Below, piece by piece: positions 8,269 to 15,146 of a DNA stretch of 31,885 bases. The notes under the pieces were generated by a model. That model was not told the DNA's origin. It did no database searches and saw nothing but the letters and a program-made list of their open reading frames with translations. Source of the stretch: a virus; IMG/VR virus record IMGVR_UViG_3300027782_003828, positions 1 through 31,885 of that record. The stretch is one strand, 5' to 3'. How positions within the stretch are numbered: position 1 is the stretch's first letter; each line of letters opens with the position of its first letter. The position numbers and the translations under genes are program-made.

Positions 8269-9473
8269 AAATAGGATTTATAGGCCTTGGCAAGTTAGGA
8301 ATGCCCTGTGCTGAAGAAATGACACGACAGCACGAAGTGATAGGATATGACGTGGAACACAGAGTAAGCTCACACGTGAAGATAACACAGGATATCAAAA
8401 AAGTATTTGAAGGAACTGAGATAATATTCATAGCAGTGCCTACTCCTCATCACCCAGATTATGATGGATCCAAGCCCACTACACACCTACCAGTGAAGGA
8501 TTTTGATTATTCTTTAGTGATAGATGTATTAAAACAATGTCAACGATATGCTCATAAGAATCAGATAGTGTCTCTGATCAGCACAGTGCTACCAGGCACC
8601 ACACGCAGAGAATTTGCTCGATACACTCGAAACTTTCAATTCGTTTACAATCCTTACCTAATTGCCATGGGATCCGAAGCCTATGATATGGTACACCCAG
8701 ATATGGTGATCATTGGAACAGAATACGGAGAAGACACAATAGCGAGCCAGACGCTGTCTAAGTTCTACAAGAAGCTGATATTAAACAATGCTCAACAGAT
8801 GATCGGCACTTGGGAAGAAGCAGAAGGATTTAAAATATTCTACAACACAATGATATCGGCTCGACTATCGTTGGTCAACATGATTCAAGATGTGGCACAG
8901 AAAATTGGACACATGAATGTGGATAAGATCACAGATGCATTTAAACAAGCTTCTGTAAGGATCACGGGTCAAGGATATTACAAGGCTGGCATGGGCGATG
9001 GAGGTGCTTGCCATCCTCGAGACAATATAGCACTCAGCTGGCTGGCAAAAGAATTAAATTTAGGATATGATCTTTTTGCCGCAATATCTCACAGTCGAGA
9101 ACAGCAAACTCGCAACATGGCAGAATTCATTGCTGATGTGTGTCGCAAAGAGAATAAACCTTGTGTGATAAATGGCAGAGCTTATAAACCCTCAGTGCCA
9201 TACACTATAGGATCTCCCAGTGTGCTATTGGGCGGATATCTAAAAGAGATGGGAATCGATGTTAGCTATGCAGATTCAGAAACGGGAAATATTTTAGTGG
9301 GAGAACAGGACTGTGTGTGCGTGATGACACACGATCCTCAAACCACATACAGCCACACAGGCAAGAAGTACGAACAGAAGTTATACTTTGATTTAAAAGA
9401 AGGTGCTACAGTAATCGATCCATGGCGTTGTTTCAAAGACGACAGATACAAAATAATATATTATGGAAAATAA
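8265..9473 (+). CDS. UDP-glucose/GDP-mannose dehydrogenase family protein
   Basis: A 402-residue nucleotide-sugar dehydrogenase, a family that oxidises the C6 hydroxyl of UDP- or GDP-sugars to a uronic acid with two NAD+. It shows the N-terminal Rossmann loop IGLGKLG (6-12), VPTP (58-61), STVLPGTT (106-113), EGFKIFYN with Lys190 and Asn194, and GDGGACHPRDN with the presumed catalytic Cys249. The C-terminal domain contains NGRAYKP, where the family usually has GlaFKp. The start overlaps the amidinotransferase by 4 bases. A uronic acid, or a keto sugar precursor for amination, would suit the nearby genes. A copy of AATAGCGAGCCA lies inside the gene. Confidence 0.85.
   Translation: MKIGFIGLGKLGMPCAEEMTRQHEVIGYDVEHRVSSHVKITQDIKKVFEGTEIIFIAVPTPHHPDYDGSKPTTHLPVKDFDYSLVIDVLKQCQRYAHKNQIVSLISTVLPGTTRREFARYTRNFQFVYNPYLIAMGSEAYDMVHPDMVIIGTEYGEDTIASQTLSKFYKKLILNNAQQMIGTWEEAEGFKIFYNTMISARLSLVNMIQDVAQKIGHMNVDKITDAFKQASVRITGQGYYKAGMGDGGACHPRDNIALSWLAKELNLGYDLFAAISHSREQQTRNMAEFIADVCRKENKPCVINGRAYKPSVPYTIGSPSVLLGGYLKEMGIDVSYADSETGNILVGEQDCVCVMTHDPQTTYSHTGKKYEQKLYFDLKEGATVIDPWRCFKDDRYKIIYYGK
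8738..8749 (+). repeat. AATAGCGAGCCA, fourth dispersed copy
   Basis: An exact 12-mer match to the copies at 58, 78 and 2514, preceded by C as in two of them. Here it is in the sense strand of the sugar dehydrogenase, encoding Ile-Ala-Ser plus the first base of Gln. Confidence 0.55.
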
Positions 9474-9489
9474 TAATTAAATTAAAACC

Positions 9490-9843
9490 ATGACCAACTT
9501 AGATAATCTATACGGAGTATTCAATAGAATATCCGGAATATATTCTCAAGTACCAATAACTAACAATCCACTAAAAATGTTTGCTTCTGTGGACGAAGCT
9601 AAATCATTTTTTCATACCGATGCCGCATTGGCAGTACATAACGAATGCTGCACAGAATTGCTGTGGGCATTAGAAGGATCTACTCAGTTAAAAAGAACTA
9701 TGGCTTTTGGTATTAAAAAAAATGATAAAGAAGAAGTACACTGGGCTGATCAGTTTAATTTAAGAAAAAATCAATTAATGAACAAAAATCAATGGGCAAA
9801 AAATATTTACACTTTTAAAATAGTCAAAAGTCATCTACTTTAG
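9490..9843 (+). CDS. Hypothetical protein, 117 aa
   Basis: A small soluble-looking protein of no family I recognise. It has a mid-region CCTELLWALEG and a lysine-rich C terminus (KNDKEEVHW, LRKNQL). It starts 16 bases after the dehydrogenase with no clear Shine-Dalgarno, so it may be read from the same transcript. It ends about 20 bases before the hairpin at 9862-9883, which could also stop this transcript in the plus direction, though the T-rich tail favours the other strand. Confidence 0.5.
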   Translation: MTNLDNLYGVFNRISGIYSQVPITNNPLKMFASVDEAKSFFHTDAALAVHNECCTELLWALEGSTQLKRTMAFGIKKNDKEEVHWADQFNLRKNQLMNKNQWAKNIYTFKIVKSHLL

Positions 9844-9853
9844 ATTTTCAAGT

Positions 9854-9885
9854 CAAAAAAAAGGGCGACCCGAAAGCCGCCCTCT
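9854..9885 (-). terminator. Rho-independent terminator of the 9912-10298 gene
   Basis: On the minus strand AGGGCGGC and GTCGCCCT form an 8-bp stem with one G.U pair around a TTTCGG loop, followed by a run of eight T (plus-strand A run 9855-9862). The orientation is set by that T tract and the G.U pair. It lies 28 bases beyond the stop of the small basic protein gene. It is the clearest intrinsic terminator on the minus strand. Confidence 0.85.
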
Positions 9886-9911
9886 TTGTAGTAAATTAAT
9901 CCGGAGATTAA

Positions 9912-10298
9912 TTATGCAGAAAAGTTAATTACTTTTCTTCCTGATTTTCTTAATAAAGAAATTACATTAGCTTTGATTGATAAAGCAGATGATTTAGGAG
10001 CAGTTCCTAAAACATTTACGTTAAAATCAACGCCTTTAGAAATCAGCTTGTTAGTAGCTGTTTTTCTTGCAGTGTTTCTCACGTTCAAATTTTTGAACTT
10101 GATTTTTCCACCGTGAACTTCACCATCAACCATATAAGCAGATGCTGGTTCAGCAAATACACCGATTTGTTTTGCTCTAGTTTTGAACTCTCTCGTATAG
10201 ATTACGAAGTTATTAGTTCTTGACATATTTTTCTCTTCCTTTGTAGTGTGAGAAGCAGAGCTAGATTTTTTAGACTTACCAAATAAGTTAAAAAACAT
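9912..10298 (-). CDS. Small basic protein with its own strong promoter and terminator
   Basis: A 128-residue Lys/Arg-rich protein with no family I recognise. The N terminus (FFNLFGKSKKSSS) is short, hydrophobic then basic and Ser-rich; the rest alternates short hydrophobic and basic segments (KIKFKNLNVRNTARKT). Two starts are well supported: ATG at 10298 behind AGAGGA, and in-frame ATG at 10226 (Met25) behind AAGGAAG. It stands alone between a near-consensus sigma70 promoter and a strong terminator, the best-defined transcription unit here. That suggests an abundant, probably early product made with host polymerase. A nucleic-acid-binding or virion role is possible but unproven. Confidence 0.6.
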   Translation of the reverse strand: MFFNLFGKSKKSSSASHTTKEEKNMSRTNNFVIYTREFKTRAKQIGVFAEPASAYMVDGEVHGGKIKFKNLNVRNTARKTATNKLISKGVDFNVNVLGTAPKSSALSIKANVISLLRKSGRKVINFSA

Positions 10299-10361
10299 TG
10301 TAGTCCTCTTTCTCGTTAGTTAATACTGCTATCAGAACATTCCGATAACATATAAAAATAT

Positions 10362-10389
10362 ATTTTACACGAAATTCTAAATATGTCAA
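10362..10389 (-). promoter_or_regulatory. Near-consensus sigma70 promoter
   Basis: The minus strand carries TTGACA (10389-10384), a 16-base spacer and TAAAAT (10367-10362). This would start transcription near 10355, leaving a leader of about 55 bases that contains AGAGGA before the ATG at 10298. The -35 box sits just before the stop of the 219-residue gene. It is one of only three sites I find with a clear -35 hexamer. Confidence 0.8.
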
Positions 10390-10392
10390 CCG

Positions 10393-11052
10393 CTAAAAGT
10401 CTTTTAAAATCAACAAAGAAAACACTAGATCATCTTTTTTTAATGTCTTTCCTGAACGAAGTGCTGTGATTGTTTCAATATTAAAGTAATTGTATTGATC
10501 AGCATCCGTCTTCTGCTCCCAACTATACATATTGCCAAATCCGTTTTTCTCAGGATTAGGATTGTGGTTTGGAGGAGTAGCACCACTGAATGTGTGATAA
10601 TCTGGATTCCAATCCAATCCGTGTTCAGTGACTAGTATTCTATAACCTTTGCTGACTCTAGCACGCCATGGCCAAAATATTGCCAGTATGTTCCATAGAT
10701 TGTTGCCCTGCTCATCTCGCTCATCCCACACAGTGCCATGCACCATTTCAGTTACTAATATCCGTCTACTTAAAACATTCTCTTGCTCGGTCATGTCAAA
10801 TGGCATGGGTATAGTGAATGATAATCGAGTTAATCCTTGTATGCCTTGACAATGTCTTATGGTTTTATTGTTACGCCATTCGTCTGATCTATACTTCGTT
10901 AAGTCTCCGCGTAGGTTCTTATACCACTCGGGCATGAAGTTTCGACAAGGCTGTGGAGGTGGACATTCTATATCTCGCAAGAAGTCGTCTACTCTTGCTG
11001 ATTCCCATGTGAGGAAATCATTTACTTGAACTGCTACAGGTTGATTAAGCAT
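10393..11052 (-). CDS. Hypothetical protein, 219 aa, with DUF1178 gene
   Basis: A soluble, tryptophan-rich protein I cannot assign. Visible traits are an N-terminal PPPQPCRNFMPEWYKNL stretch, a central TIPMPFD, a WNILAIFWPWRARVSKGYRILVTEHGLDW block and a C-terminal LLILKDF. The pattern of a conserved N-terminal Pro/Trp segment and a beta-rich centre recalls small uncharacterised families shared by phages and bacteria. It overlaps the DUF1178 gene by 8 bases and is co-transcribed with it. No catalytic motif is evident. Confidence 0.55.
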   Translation of the reverse strand: MLNQPVAVQVNDFLTWESARVDDFLRDIECPPPQPCRNFMPEWYKNLRGDLTKYRSDEWRNNKTIRHCQGIQGLTRLSFTIPMPFDMTEQENVLSRRILVTEMVHGTVWDERDEQGNNLWNILAIFWPWRARVSKGYRILVTEHGLDWNPDYHTFSGATPPNHNPNPEKNGFGNMYSWEQKTDADQYNYFNIETITALRSGKTLKKDDLVFSLLILKDF

Positions 11053-11512
11053 CGTCTTTTACATTGGGCAAATGAAATAGGTCTATGCCCTCTTCTAATA
11101 GTTCTTTAACTTCTTCTTTGCTGGGAGTACCATAAAATCGGTCATCCCTCTCACCTTTTTCGTGTTTCCTGTATTCTTTTACGAACCGATCACCCACATT
11201 ATCAAACTCAGTTACGATTTGTTTTCTTATTTTACGCAGAATATCTTTGGCTCTGGATGCTGGTATCATGGTGTCATCTGTGAATTGTCCTCTGTAGAAT
11301 TCTTCTTTGTCCAATTGACTTTTGCTTTTTGTTTTAGTTTTTGTTTTTGTTTTGCCTATCCTAGGAGACATGATAGCTCTGTCCACTTGATTGCTATCAC
11401 ACATGGGACATATCAATAATTTCTTCTCTTGCTGTCGCTCGAATTCTGTTATGTTTGGAAACCATCCATCAAAACGATGTTCGTTGTTACAAATTAATTG
11501 GTATTTGATCAT
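11045..11512 (-). CDS. DUF1178 family protein
   Basis: A 155-residue protein matching the proteobacterial DUF1178 family from end to end: N-terminal MIKYQLICNNEHRFDGWF, a zinc-ribbon-like CPMCDSNQV pair, IMSPRI, then VGDRFVKEYRKHEKGER, YGTPSKEEVKELLEEGID and a closing LP. Zinc binding through CxxC plus the upstream Cys9 and His12 is likely. Function is unknown in any organism I know of. A Lys-Thr repeat (KTKTKTKSKS) fills the linker that is variable in the family. The family is typical of alphaproteobacterial and other proteobacterial chromosomes, so a phage copy points to host-derived DNA. It is first in a two-gene unit behind a sigma70-like promoter. Confidence 0.85.
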   Translation of the reverse strand: MIKYQLICNNEHRFDGWFPNITEFERQQEKKLLICPMCDSNQVDRAIMSPRIGKTKTKTKTKSKSQLDKEEFYRGQFTDDTMIPASRAKDILRKIRKQIVTEFDNVGDRFVKEYRKHEKGERDDRFYGTPSKEEVKELLEEGIDLFHLPNVKDDA

Positions 11513-11513
11513 G

Positions 11514-11531
11514 CAAATACTTATTGTACAC
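11514..11531 (-). repeat. 18-base promoter-associated repeat, copy 1
   Basis: The plus strand reads CAAATACTTATTGTACAC, identical to 14683-14700. On the minus strand it supplies TACAAT followed by AAGTATTTG immediately before the DUF1178 start codon, in the same orientation as the second copy before a TEK-motif gene. Confidence 0.7.
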
Positions 11532-11550
11532 TAATTGTTATCGTTGTCAA
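11523..11550 (-). promoter_or_regulatory. Sigma70-like promoter of the DUF1178 gene
   Basis: The minus strand has TTGACA (11550-11545), a 16-base spacer and TACAAT (11528-11523). The predicted start point is within a few bases of the ATG at 11512, so the mRNA would have almost no leader. No Shine-Dalgarno is present. Confidence 0.7.
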
Positions 11551-11558
11551 ATCATTAC

Positions 11559-11566
11559 ATTAAATA
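11559..11566 (+). promoter_or_regulatory. Late-type promoter core ATTAAATA
   Basis: ATTAAATA lies 9 bases before the ATG of the SGNH hydrolase, with no Shine-Dalgarno. It is divergent from the DUF1178 promoter in a 63-base intergenic region. Confidence 0.4.
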
Positions 11567-11575
11567 TCATACACA

Positions 11576-12226
11576 ATGACAAAAAAGATATTAATAACTG
11601 GGTGTAGTTACGGCTGTGGAGAGTGGAGTAATAATCCATACAGTAATACTCACAGGGGCATTGCCGCATATCTCGAAGAAAAAGGCTATACAGTAAATAA
11701 CGTATCAAAACCTGGAGCCAATAATTGTGTGGCATTAGAAAATATAAAAAAAATATACAAAGAGTTTGATCATGTGATTTTTTTATTAACAGCCGTGTCT
11801 CGAGATGTGAACAGTTACTTTCCCTATGATTCTACGGTATCCGCATTGGATAATGCAAATAAAATTGCGAACAGAGTTATAGAAGAGATTTATAAAGTAT
11901 GTGGGACAAAAACCATTTTAGTAGGAGCATTATATAAAGTGCCAGCAAACAATTTAAAATTTTTAGCACAATTCAATGGAGTGGATATACTGATACCCAA
12001 TAACAAATTTCCTGAAAGTTATTTTAATCCTCACGATTTAATGAGCCTACACAATGGTCCAGGTCATATAGATTTAAAAACTTTTAAAAAAGAAATTCTA
12101 AAATGCAATGATGAGTACTTTTGGAAGACCATGGAAGAGCATCCTGAATACTATCAACCCGACGGCGTGCATTGGAACAGAGAAGCACACAGAGTTATCA
12201 CAGAAGAGATATTAAAATATCTATAA
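11576..12226 (+). CDS. SGNH/GDSL-type hydrolase-like protein
   Basis: A 216-residue protein with an N-terminal ILITGCSYGCGEWS, placing the presumed nucleophile Ser11 right after the first strand, KPGANN (46-50) as the Gly/Asn oxyanion blocks, and PDGVHWN with Asp196 and His199 as the C-terminal dyad (DxxH). This is the order of an SGNH esterase/acetylhydrolase fold, whose members deacylate sugars or lipids. No signal peptide is seen. Next to GT17 and methyltransferase genes, sugar O-deacylation or acyl transfer is plausible. The stop overlaps the end of the convergent GT17 gene by 6 bases. Confidence 0.7.
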   Translation: MTKKILITGCSYGCGEWSNNPYSNTHRGIAAYLEEKGYTVNNVSKPGANNCVALENIKKIYKEFDHVIFLLTAVSRDVNSYFPYDSTVSALDNANKIANRVIEEIYKVCGTKTILVGALYKVPANNLKFLAQFNGVDILIPNNKFPESYFNPHDLMSLHNGPGHIDLKTFKKEILKCNDEYFWKTMEEHPEYYQPDGVHWNREAHRVITEEILKYL

Positions 12227-13048
12227 AGACAATAGATCTTTAAATCTATCTATGTTGTTTTGTATGTGAGCGGGCAGTTTCTTAATATCATATAATGACA
12301 AATGATCTGTGTTAAGAGCGTAATTGAATCGTCCACCCCATATATCTTTTTTGTTTGCTACACAATCATCTATGTGTTGTGGAGAAATAAACTCTGCTCG
12401 TTCATTGTGTGCATAAGAGGACACTTTATATAATATATCTTTCGCAGATGAACAATAACTGAAATGCCAACCACCTCTCTGTATAATTTGTTTTTTCAAC
12501 TCGTTATAGATATCCATTTTGATATAAGGACGATCATGTATTCTAAACTCTGCTGGCCAACCCAAATATTGATATCGAATGCCCTTGGAGCCATAGAAAG
12601 GAGTCAATCCAGGATTCAATAGATTTAATTTTAATTGCATACAATCCTGTTTGAATATAAACAAATCATTACTGAGATCCATATTGGATAGTATAGGTAT
12701 CTCGTCAGCATCTGATAATAACACTATATCGTTGGGTTCAGCATCTGACAAACCCAACCCAATGCTGTTGCGAAGATAAAACTCTCTGTACATCTGCTCA
12801 TAGCTAAAATAGGTCCAGTAATTTTTGTTACTGTAATCAGCTCTACCATCTGTGACAGGATGGTATCTTATTTTGTGTTTAAACTTTGGAAAATTGTCTG
12901 TATTGAATAGATATTGTTTAGATTGTCCAGAAAAAGTAGTGTTGGATTCCACAATAACAAAATAATCCACACGTGAGTCAAGCTCATGGAATCTTATTTC
13001 AGCAAGGTCCTGCTCACCATTATATAGAAAGCAATCATAGATTTTCAT
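12221..13048 (-). CDS. Glycosyltransferase family 17 (MGAT3-like)
   Basis: A 275-residue protein matching GT17, the family of beta-1,4-mannosyl-glycoprotein N-acetylglucosaminyltransferase. It has the family opening KIYDCFLYNGEQDLAEIRF, then VDYFVIVESNTTFSGQSK and the metal/donor motif LSDADEIP (Asp113-Pro118), and a C-terminal GGWHFSYC block. Such enzymes use UDP-sugars; bacterial and phage members generally lack a membrane anchor, as here. The start overlaps the methyltransferase gene by 14 bases, so they form a two-gene unit. Donor and acceptor are unknown. Confidence 0.85.
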   Translation of the reverse strand: MKIYDCFLYNGEQDLAEIRFHELDSRVDYFVIVESNTTFSGQSKQYLFNTDNFPKFKHKIRYHPVTDGRADYSNKNYWTYFSYEQMYREFYLRNSIGLGLSDAEPNDIVLLSDADEIPILSNMDLSNDLFIFKQDCMQLKLNLLNPGLTPFYGSKGIRYQYLGWPAEFRIHDRPYIKMDIYNELKKQIIQRGGWHFSYCSSAKDILYKVSSYAHNERAEFISPQHIDDCVANKKDIWGGRFNYALNTDHLSLYDIKKLPAHIQNNIDRFKDLLSL

Positions 13049-13601
13049 TGTTTTTAAAAAAGAGCAGTGTGCTTCGACACCACGGTGCTCGTAAGAGTTT
13101 ATCTGTGTTTCTTAATATTTTTGTTTCAGATTCTATGTTAGAGAAATTGTTCTGTTGAAATCGTTCTAACCAATATTCAGTCTCCTGACAGTTCACATGA
13201 TGGTACCCATCCTGTCCCGGTGTGGCATGACTGAATAGAACATATCTACACAATTTTAATGTGGCGAACCAATTGTCCTCATATTGCTGTTCCACATGCT
13301 CAGCAAACTCTGTACACAAACCAAGATCAAAAGAATGCTTAGGCACATATTTGTCCACAGTATAATCATGCTGTATCGTAATTTTGGGCAATATGGATTT
13401 GGCTATGGCTGTGGGATCTCCTTCGATGCCCAGTGCAGGCGACTTTCTATAATCTCGAAACCATTTTAAATTCTGTCCTGTGCCACAACCAACATCTAAC
13501 ACTGATCTTAAACCGTATTTGATTGTGAGATATCCCCAAATGTCTGGCATGTAGGTGTGTGGATCTCCACCCTCAATATAACCCCCCAAATGATTAGACA
13601 T
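13035..13601 (-). CDS. Class I SAM-dependent methyltransferase
   Basis: A 188-residue Rossmann methyltransferase with motif I VLDVGCGTG (34-42), an acidic motif II (GIEGDP) and a following FDLGLCTEFAEHV segment typical of the Methyltransf_11/23 group. It is likely to methylate a small molecule or sugar, given its overlap with the GT17 gene. An exact TATAAATA sits 5 bases before the ATG, so it is probably expressed late from a near-leaderless mRNA. A nucleic-acid target cannot be excluded, but no DNA-methylase motif (DPPY, PC) is seen. Confidence 0.8.
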   Translation of the reverse strand: MSNHLGGYIEGGDPHTYMPDIWGYLTIKYGLRSVLDVGCGTGQNLKWFRDYRKSPALGIEGDPTAIAKSILPKITIQHDYTVDKYVPKHSFDLGLCTEFAEHVEQQYEDNWFATLKLCRYVLFSHATPGQDGYHHVNCQETEYWLERFQQNNFSNIESETKILRNTDKLLRAPWCRSTLLFFKNNENL

Positions 13602-13606
13602 GCAAA

Positions 13607-13614
13607 TATTTATA
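13607..13614 (-). promoter_or_regulatory. T4-type late promoter TATAAATA
   Basis: The minus strand has the exact 8-base T4 late consensus TATAAATA, 5 bases before the methyltransferase ATG. There is no -35 hexamer and no Shine-Dalgarno. The following TATTTGCATG is nearly identical to the DUF1178 start region. Confidence 0.65.
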
Positions 13615-13616
13615 GA

Positions 13617-14678
13617 TTAACTATTCCAGTACTGTAAGAACTCAGAGTTCCACTGATTATTAAAGAAATGTTTTTTATTGTGTTCTAGCACAGGACGAAG
13701 ATTCTCTAGAACCACACGTGGATCCTTTTGACTTAACTTGTACATGGTTTGTATGATCTTATCTATCCTTTTATCTTCATTGGTTTCTTCATCATATGAT
13801 TCATCAATCTCGGAATCAAATGTTTTAAATCCTAAACTTCTAAATGCTCGTAGATGATGCTCAGAACCAAATACCACAAATGGTCTCTGTGCAATTATAG
13901 GCTTGGCAAACTTTTCTGTAAAACAAGCTATTCTAGGATTAGTGAATGTTTCACATACAAAACTATAATAAGTTTGATTATAGATTTCAGGATCAATTAA
14001 TTCGCTGATCCTAATAGGTAGTTTATCGATTGTTTCTGCTGTGTGTTGTTTGGGTTTTTTTACATACTTGCTCCACGAACCCTGAGCTGGATCATTCTTA
14101 AAATATTTCATAAAAACTTTTTTGTTAAGAGGATGAGCATTAATTTTATTGTATATGTTGTCTTTATGACTTGCTGTTAAACCTAACAATACTTCCCAAT
14201 GTAGAGGTACATCTTTATTTTTATTATTGATTAGTTTATATAACAATGAGTCTGATTCTTTGTACATATCATATGCCATGGGCCACAACATCTTTTGTAC
14301 AAAATGTAATGGTCTATTAATTTTTACGTGTGATACTGTACTGGCAAAAAAAGTTACATTGTCTTTTTCATTAAATCTATTAATAAAATCTGTGATAGTA
14401 AGATAAGGATCTCCACTGTCTCCTGTGTAATAAAATCCTGGTTCATTAAAATGCACACAAACATGATCCGATATAGACAGGTGTTCTCTAATTTTAGAAT
14501 AAAATTTCTCTGTTTCCTCATCACTTAATAACAAGTTTATAAGGAAAGAATACTTTTTACCTGTGGATTGTTTAAATTTTTCTAAATTATAAAATATATT
14601 AGGTACTCGCTGATCTTTAACCCAATAGAGAAAATCCCGATCTACAAATTTGTTAGAAAACTGCTGGTTATTATTCAT
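13617..14678 (-). CDS. TEK-motif glycosyltransferase-like protein, paralogue D
   Basis: A 353-residue paralogue with the full C-terminal signature: FVCET (240-243), CFTEK (Glu255, Lys256), AKPIIAQRPFVVFG, GFKTFDS, DESYDEET, and LEHNKKHF near the end. The IIAQ, GF.TFDS and ESYD.ET segments link it most closely to paralogue E. The N-terminal half is lysine- and aromatic-rich and differs from A and B. It is separated from the methyltransferase by 15 bases. Its promoter region carries the 18-base repeat shared with the DUF1178 gene. Confidence 0.6.
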   Translation of the reverse strand: MNNNQQFSNKFVDRDFLYWVKDQRVPNIFYNLEKFKQSTGKKYSFLINLLLSDEETEKFYSKIREHLSISDHVCVHFNEPGFYYTGDSGDPYLTITDFINRFNEKDNVTFFASTVSHVKINRPLHFVQKMLWPMAYDMYKESDSLLYKLINNKNKDVPLHWEVLLGLTASHKDNIYNKINAHPLNKKVFMKYFKNDPAQGSWSKYVKKPKQHTAETIDKLPIRISELIDPEIYNQTYYSFVCETFTNPRIACFTEKFAKPIIAQRPFVVFGSEHHLRAFRSLGFKTFDSEIDESYDEETNEDKRIDKIIQTMYKLSQKDPRVVLENLRPVLEHNKKHFFNNQWNSEFLQYWNS

Positions 14679-14682
14679 GCAA

Positions 14683-14700
14683 CAAATACTTATTGTACAC
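14683..14700 (-). repeat. 18-base promoter-associated repeat, copy 2
   Basis: Identical to 11514-11531 and in the same orientation, placing TACAATAAGTATTTG directly before the start of TEK-motif paralogue D. Unlike copy 1, there is no good TTGACA at the right distance upstream, so the shared part is the -10 region through to the leader. Confidence 0.7.
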
Positions 14701-14702
14701 CG

Positions 14703-14730
14703 TTGACAGTTATATTAAACCATGTTAAAT
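14703..14730 (+). promoter_or_regulatory. Sigma70-like promoter of a small basic protein
   Basis: TTGACA (14703-14708), a 16-base spacer and TTAAAT (14725-14730) lie just before the ATG at 14739. The predicted start point is within a few bases of that ATG, so a near-leaderless mRNA is again expected. Confidence 0.55.
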
Positions 14731-14738
14731 TTACTATT

Positions 14739-14885
14739 ATGGCAAAAAAAACATTAGCAACACAAATAGAGAGAAACTACAAAGCAACCAGTGCAGGTCG
14801 TCCAGGTAATCTAACTAAAACTTCTAGCATGAACAAACACAAAAGAAGAAGTTTTAAGATTTATAGAGGACAAGGCAGACCTTAA
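14739..14885 (+). CDS. Small highly basic protein, 48 aa
   Basis: A 48-residue Lys/Arg-rich peptide beginning MAKKTLATQIERNYK, ending KRRSFKIYRGQGRP and rich in Gly and Ser between. I start at the ATG at 14739, since upstream in-frame codons overlap the promoter. It resembles ribosomal or nucleic-acid-binding small proteins in composition, but I do not recognise it as bS21 or another named family. Its stop is immediately followed by the ATG of the next gene, so the two are co-translated. Confidence 0.55.
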   Translation: MAKKTLATQIERNYKATSAGRPGNLTKTSSMNKHKRRSFKIYRGQGRP

Positions 14886-15146
14886 ATGACTAGTGAGTAT
14901 GGAAAAACTTGGGATGGCAAATCACGTCCTGTGGATGACACATACAGACAAAACTACGACGATATATTTGGTCCTAAGAAGCAAGATGTGGGAGACCCCG
15001 AACAAGATCTACTGCTAATGGATGAGCAGATACAGGAAATCAAAAGACTGCGAGCACACATAGGCAATATGCAGGTACAGATAGCAGATTATCAACAGAT
15101 AGTTAATGAGCTTACTGATCGTTTAGAAAAATTAAAGATTTCTTAA
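14886..15146 (+). CDS. Small coiled-coil protein, 86 aa
   Basis: The N-terminal half is polar and acidic (DDTYRQNYDDIFGPKKQD). The C-terminal half, from about residue 40, has heptad-like leucine/isoleucine spacing (LLLMDEQIQEIKRLRAHIG through LTDRLEKLKI), indicating a coiled coil. It begins directly at the stop of the 48-residue basic protein. The last 15 bases overlap the convergent membrane-protein gene. An oligomerising or chaperone-like role is possible; no family is recognised. Confidence 0.55.
   Translation: MTSEYGKTWDGKSRPVDDTYRQNYDDIFGPKKQDVGDPEQDLLLMDEQIQEIKRLRAHIGNMQVQIADYQQIVNELTDRLEKLKIS

Noticed and set aside
11325-11360. Lys-Thr repeat in DUF1178 as a phase-variable tract
   Set aside because: The repeat unit is in frame and imperfect, and sits in the linker that varies in the family. 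Nothing suggests switching.
12221-13601. GT17 and methyltransferase as evidence for a cellular surface-polysaccharide locus
   Set aside because: The surrounding late-type promoters, extreme gene overlap and phage-backbone genes fit a phage better; a bacterial locus would usually show export or polymerase genes.
14739-14885. Small basic protein as phage-encoded ribosomal protein bS21
   Set aside because: Length and basic tail are suggestive, but the characteristic bS21 pattern (RRFKR, RRREFYEKP) is absent.
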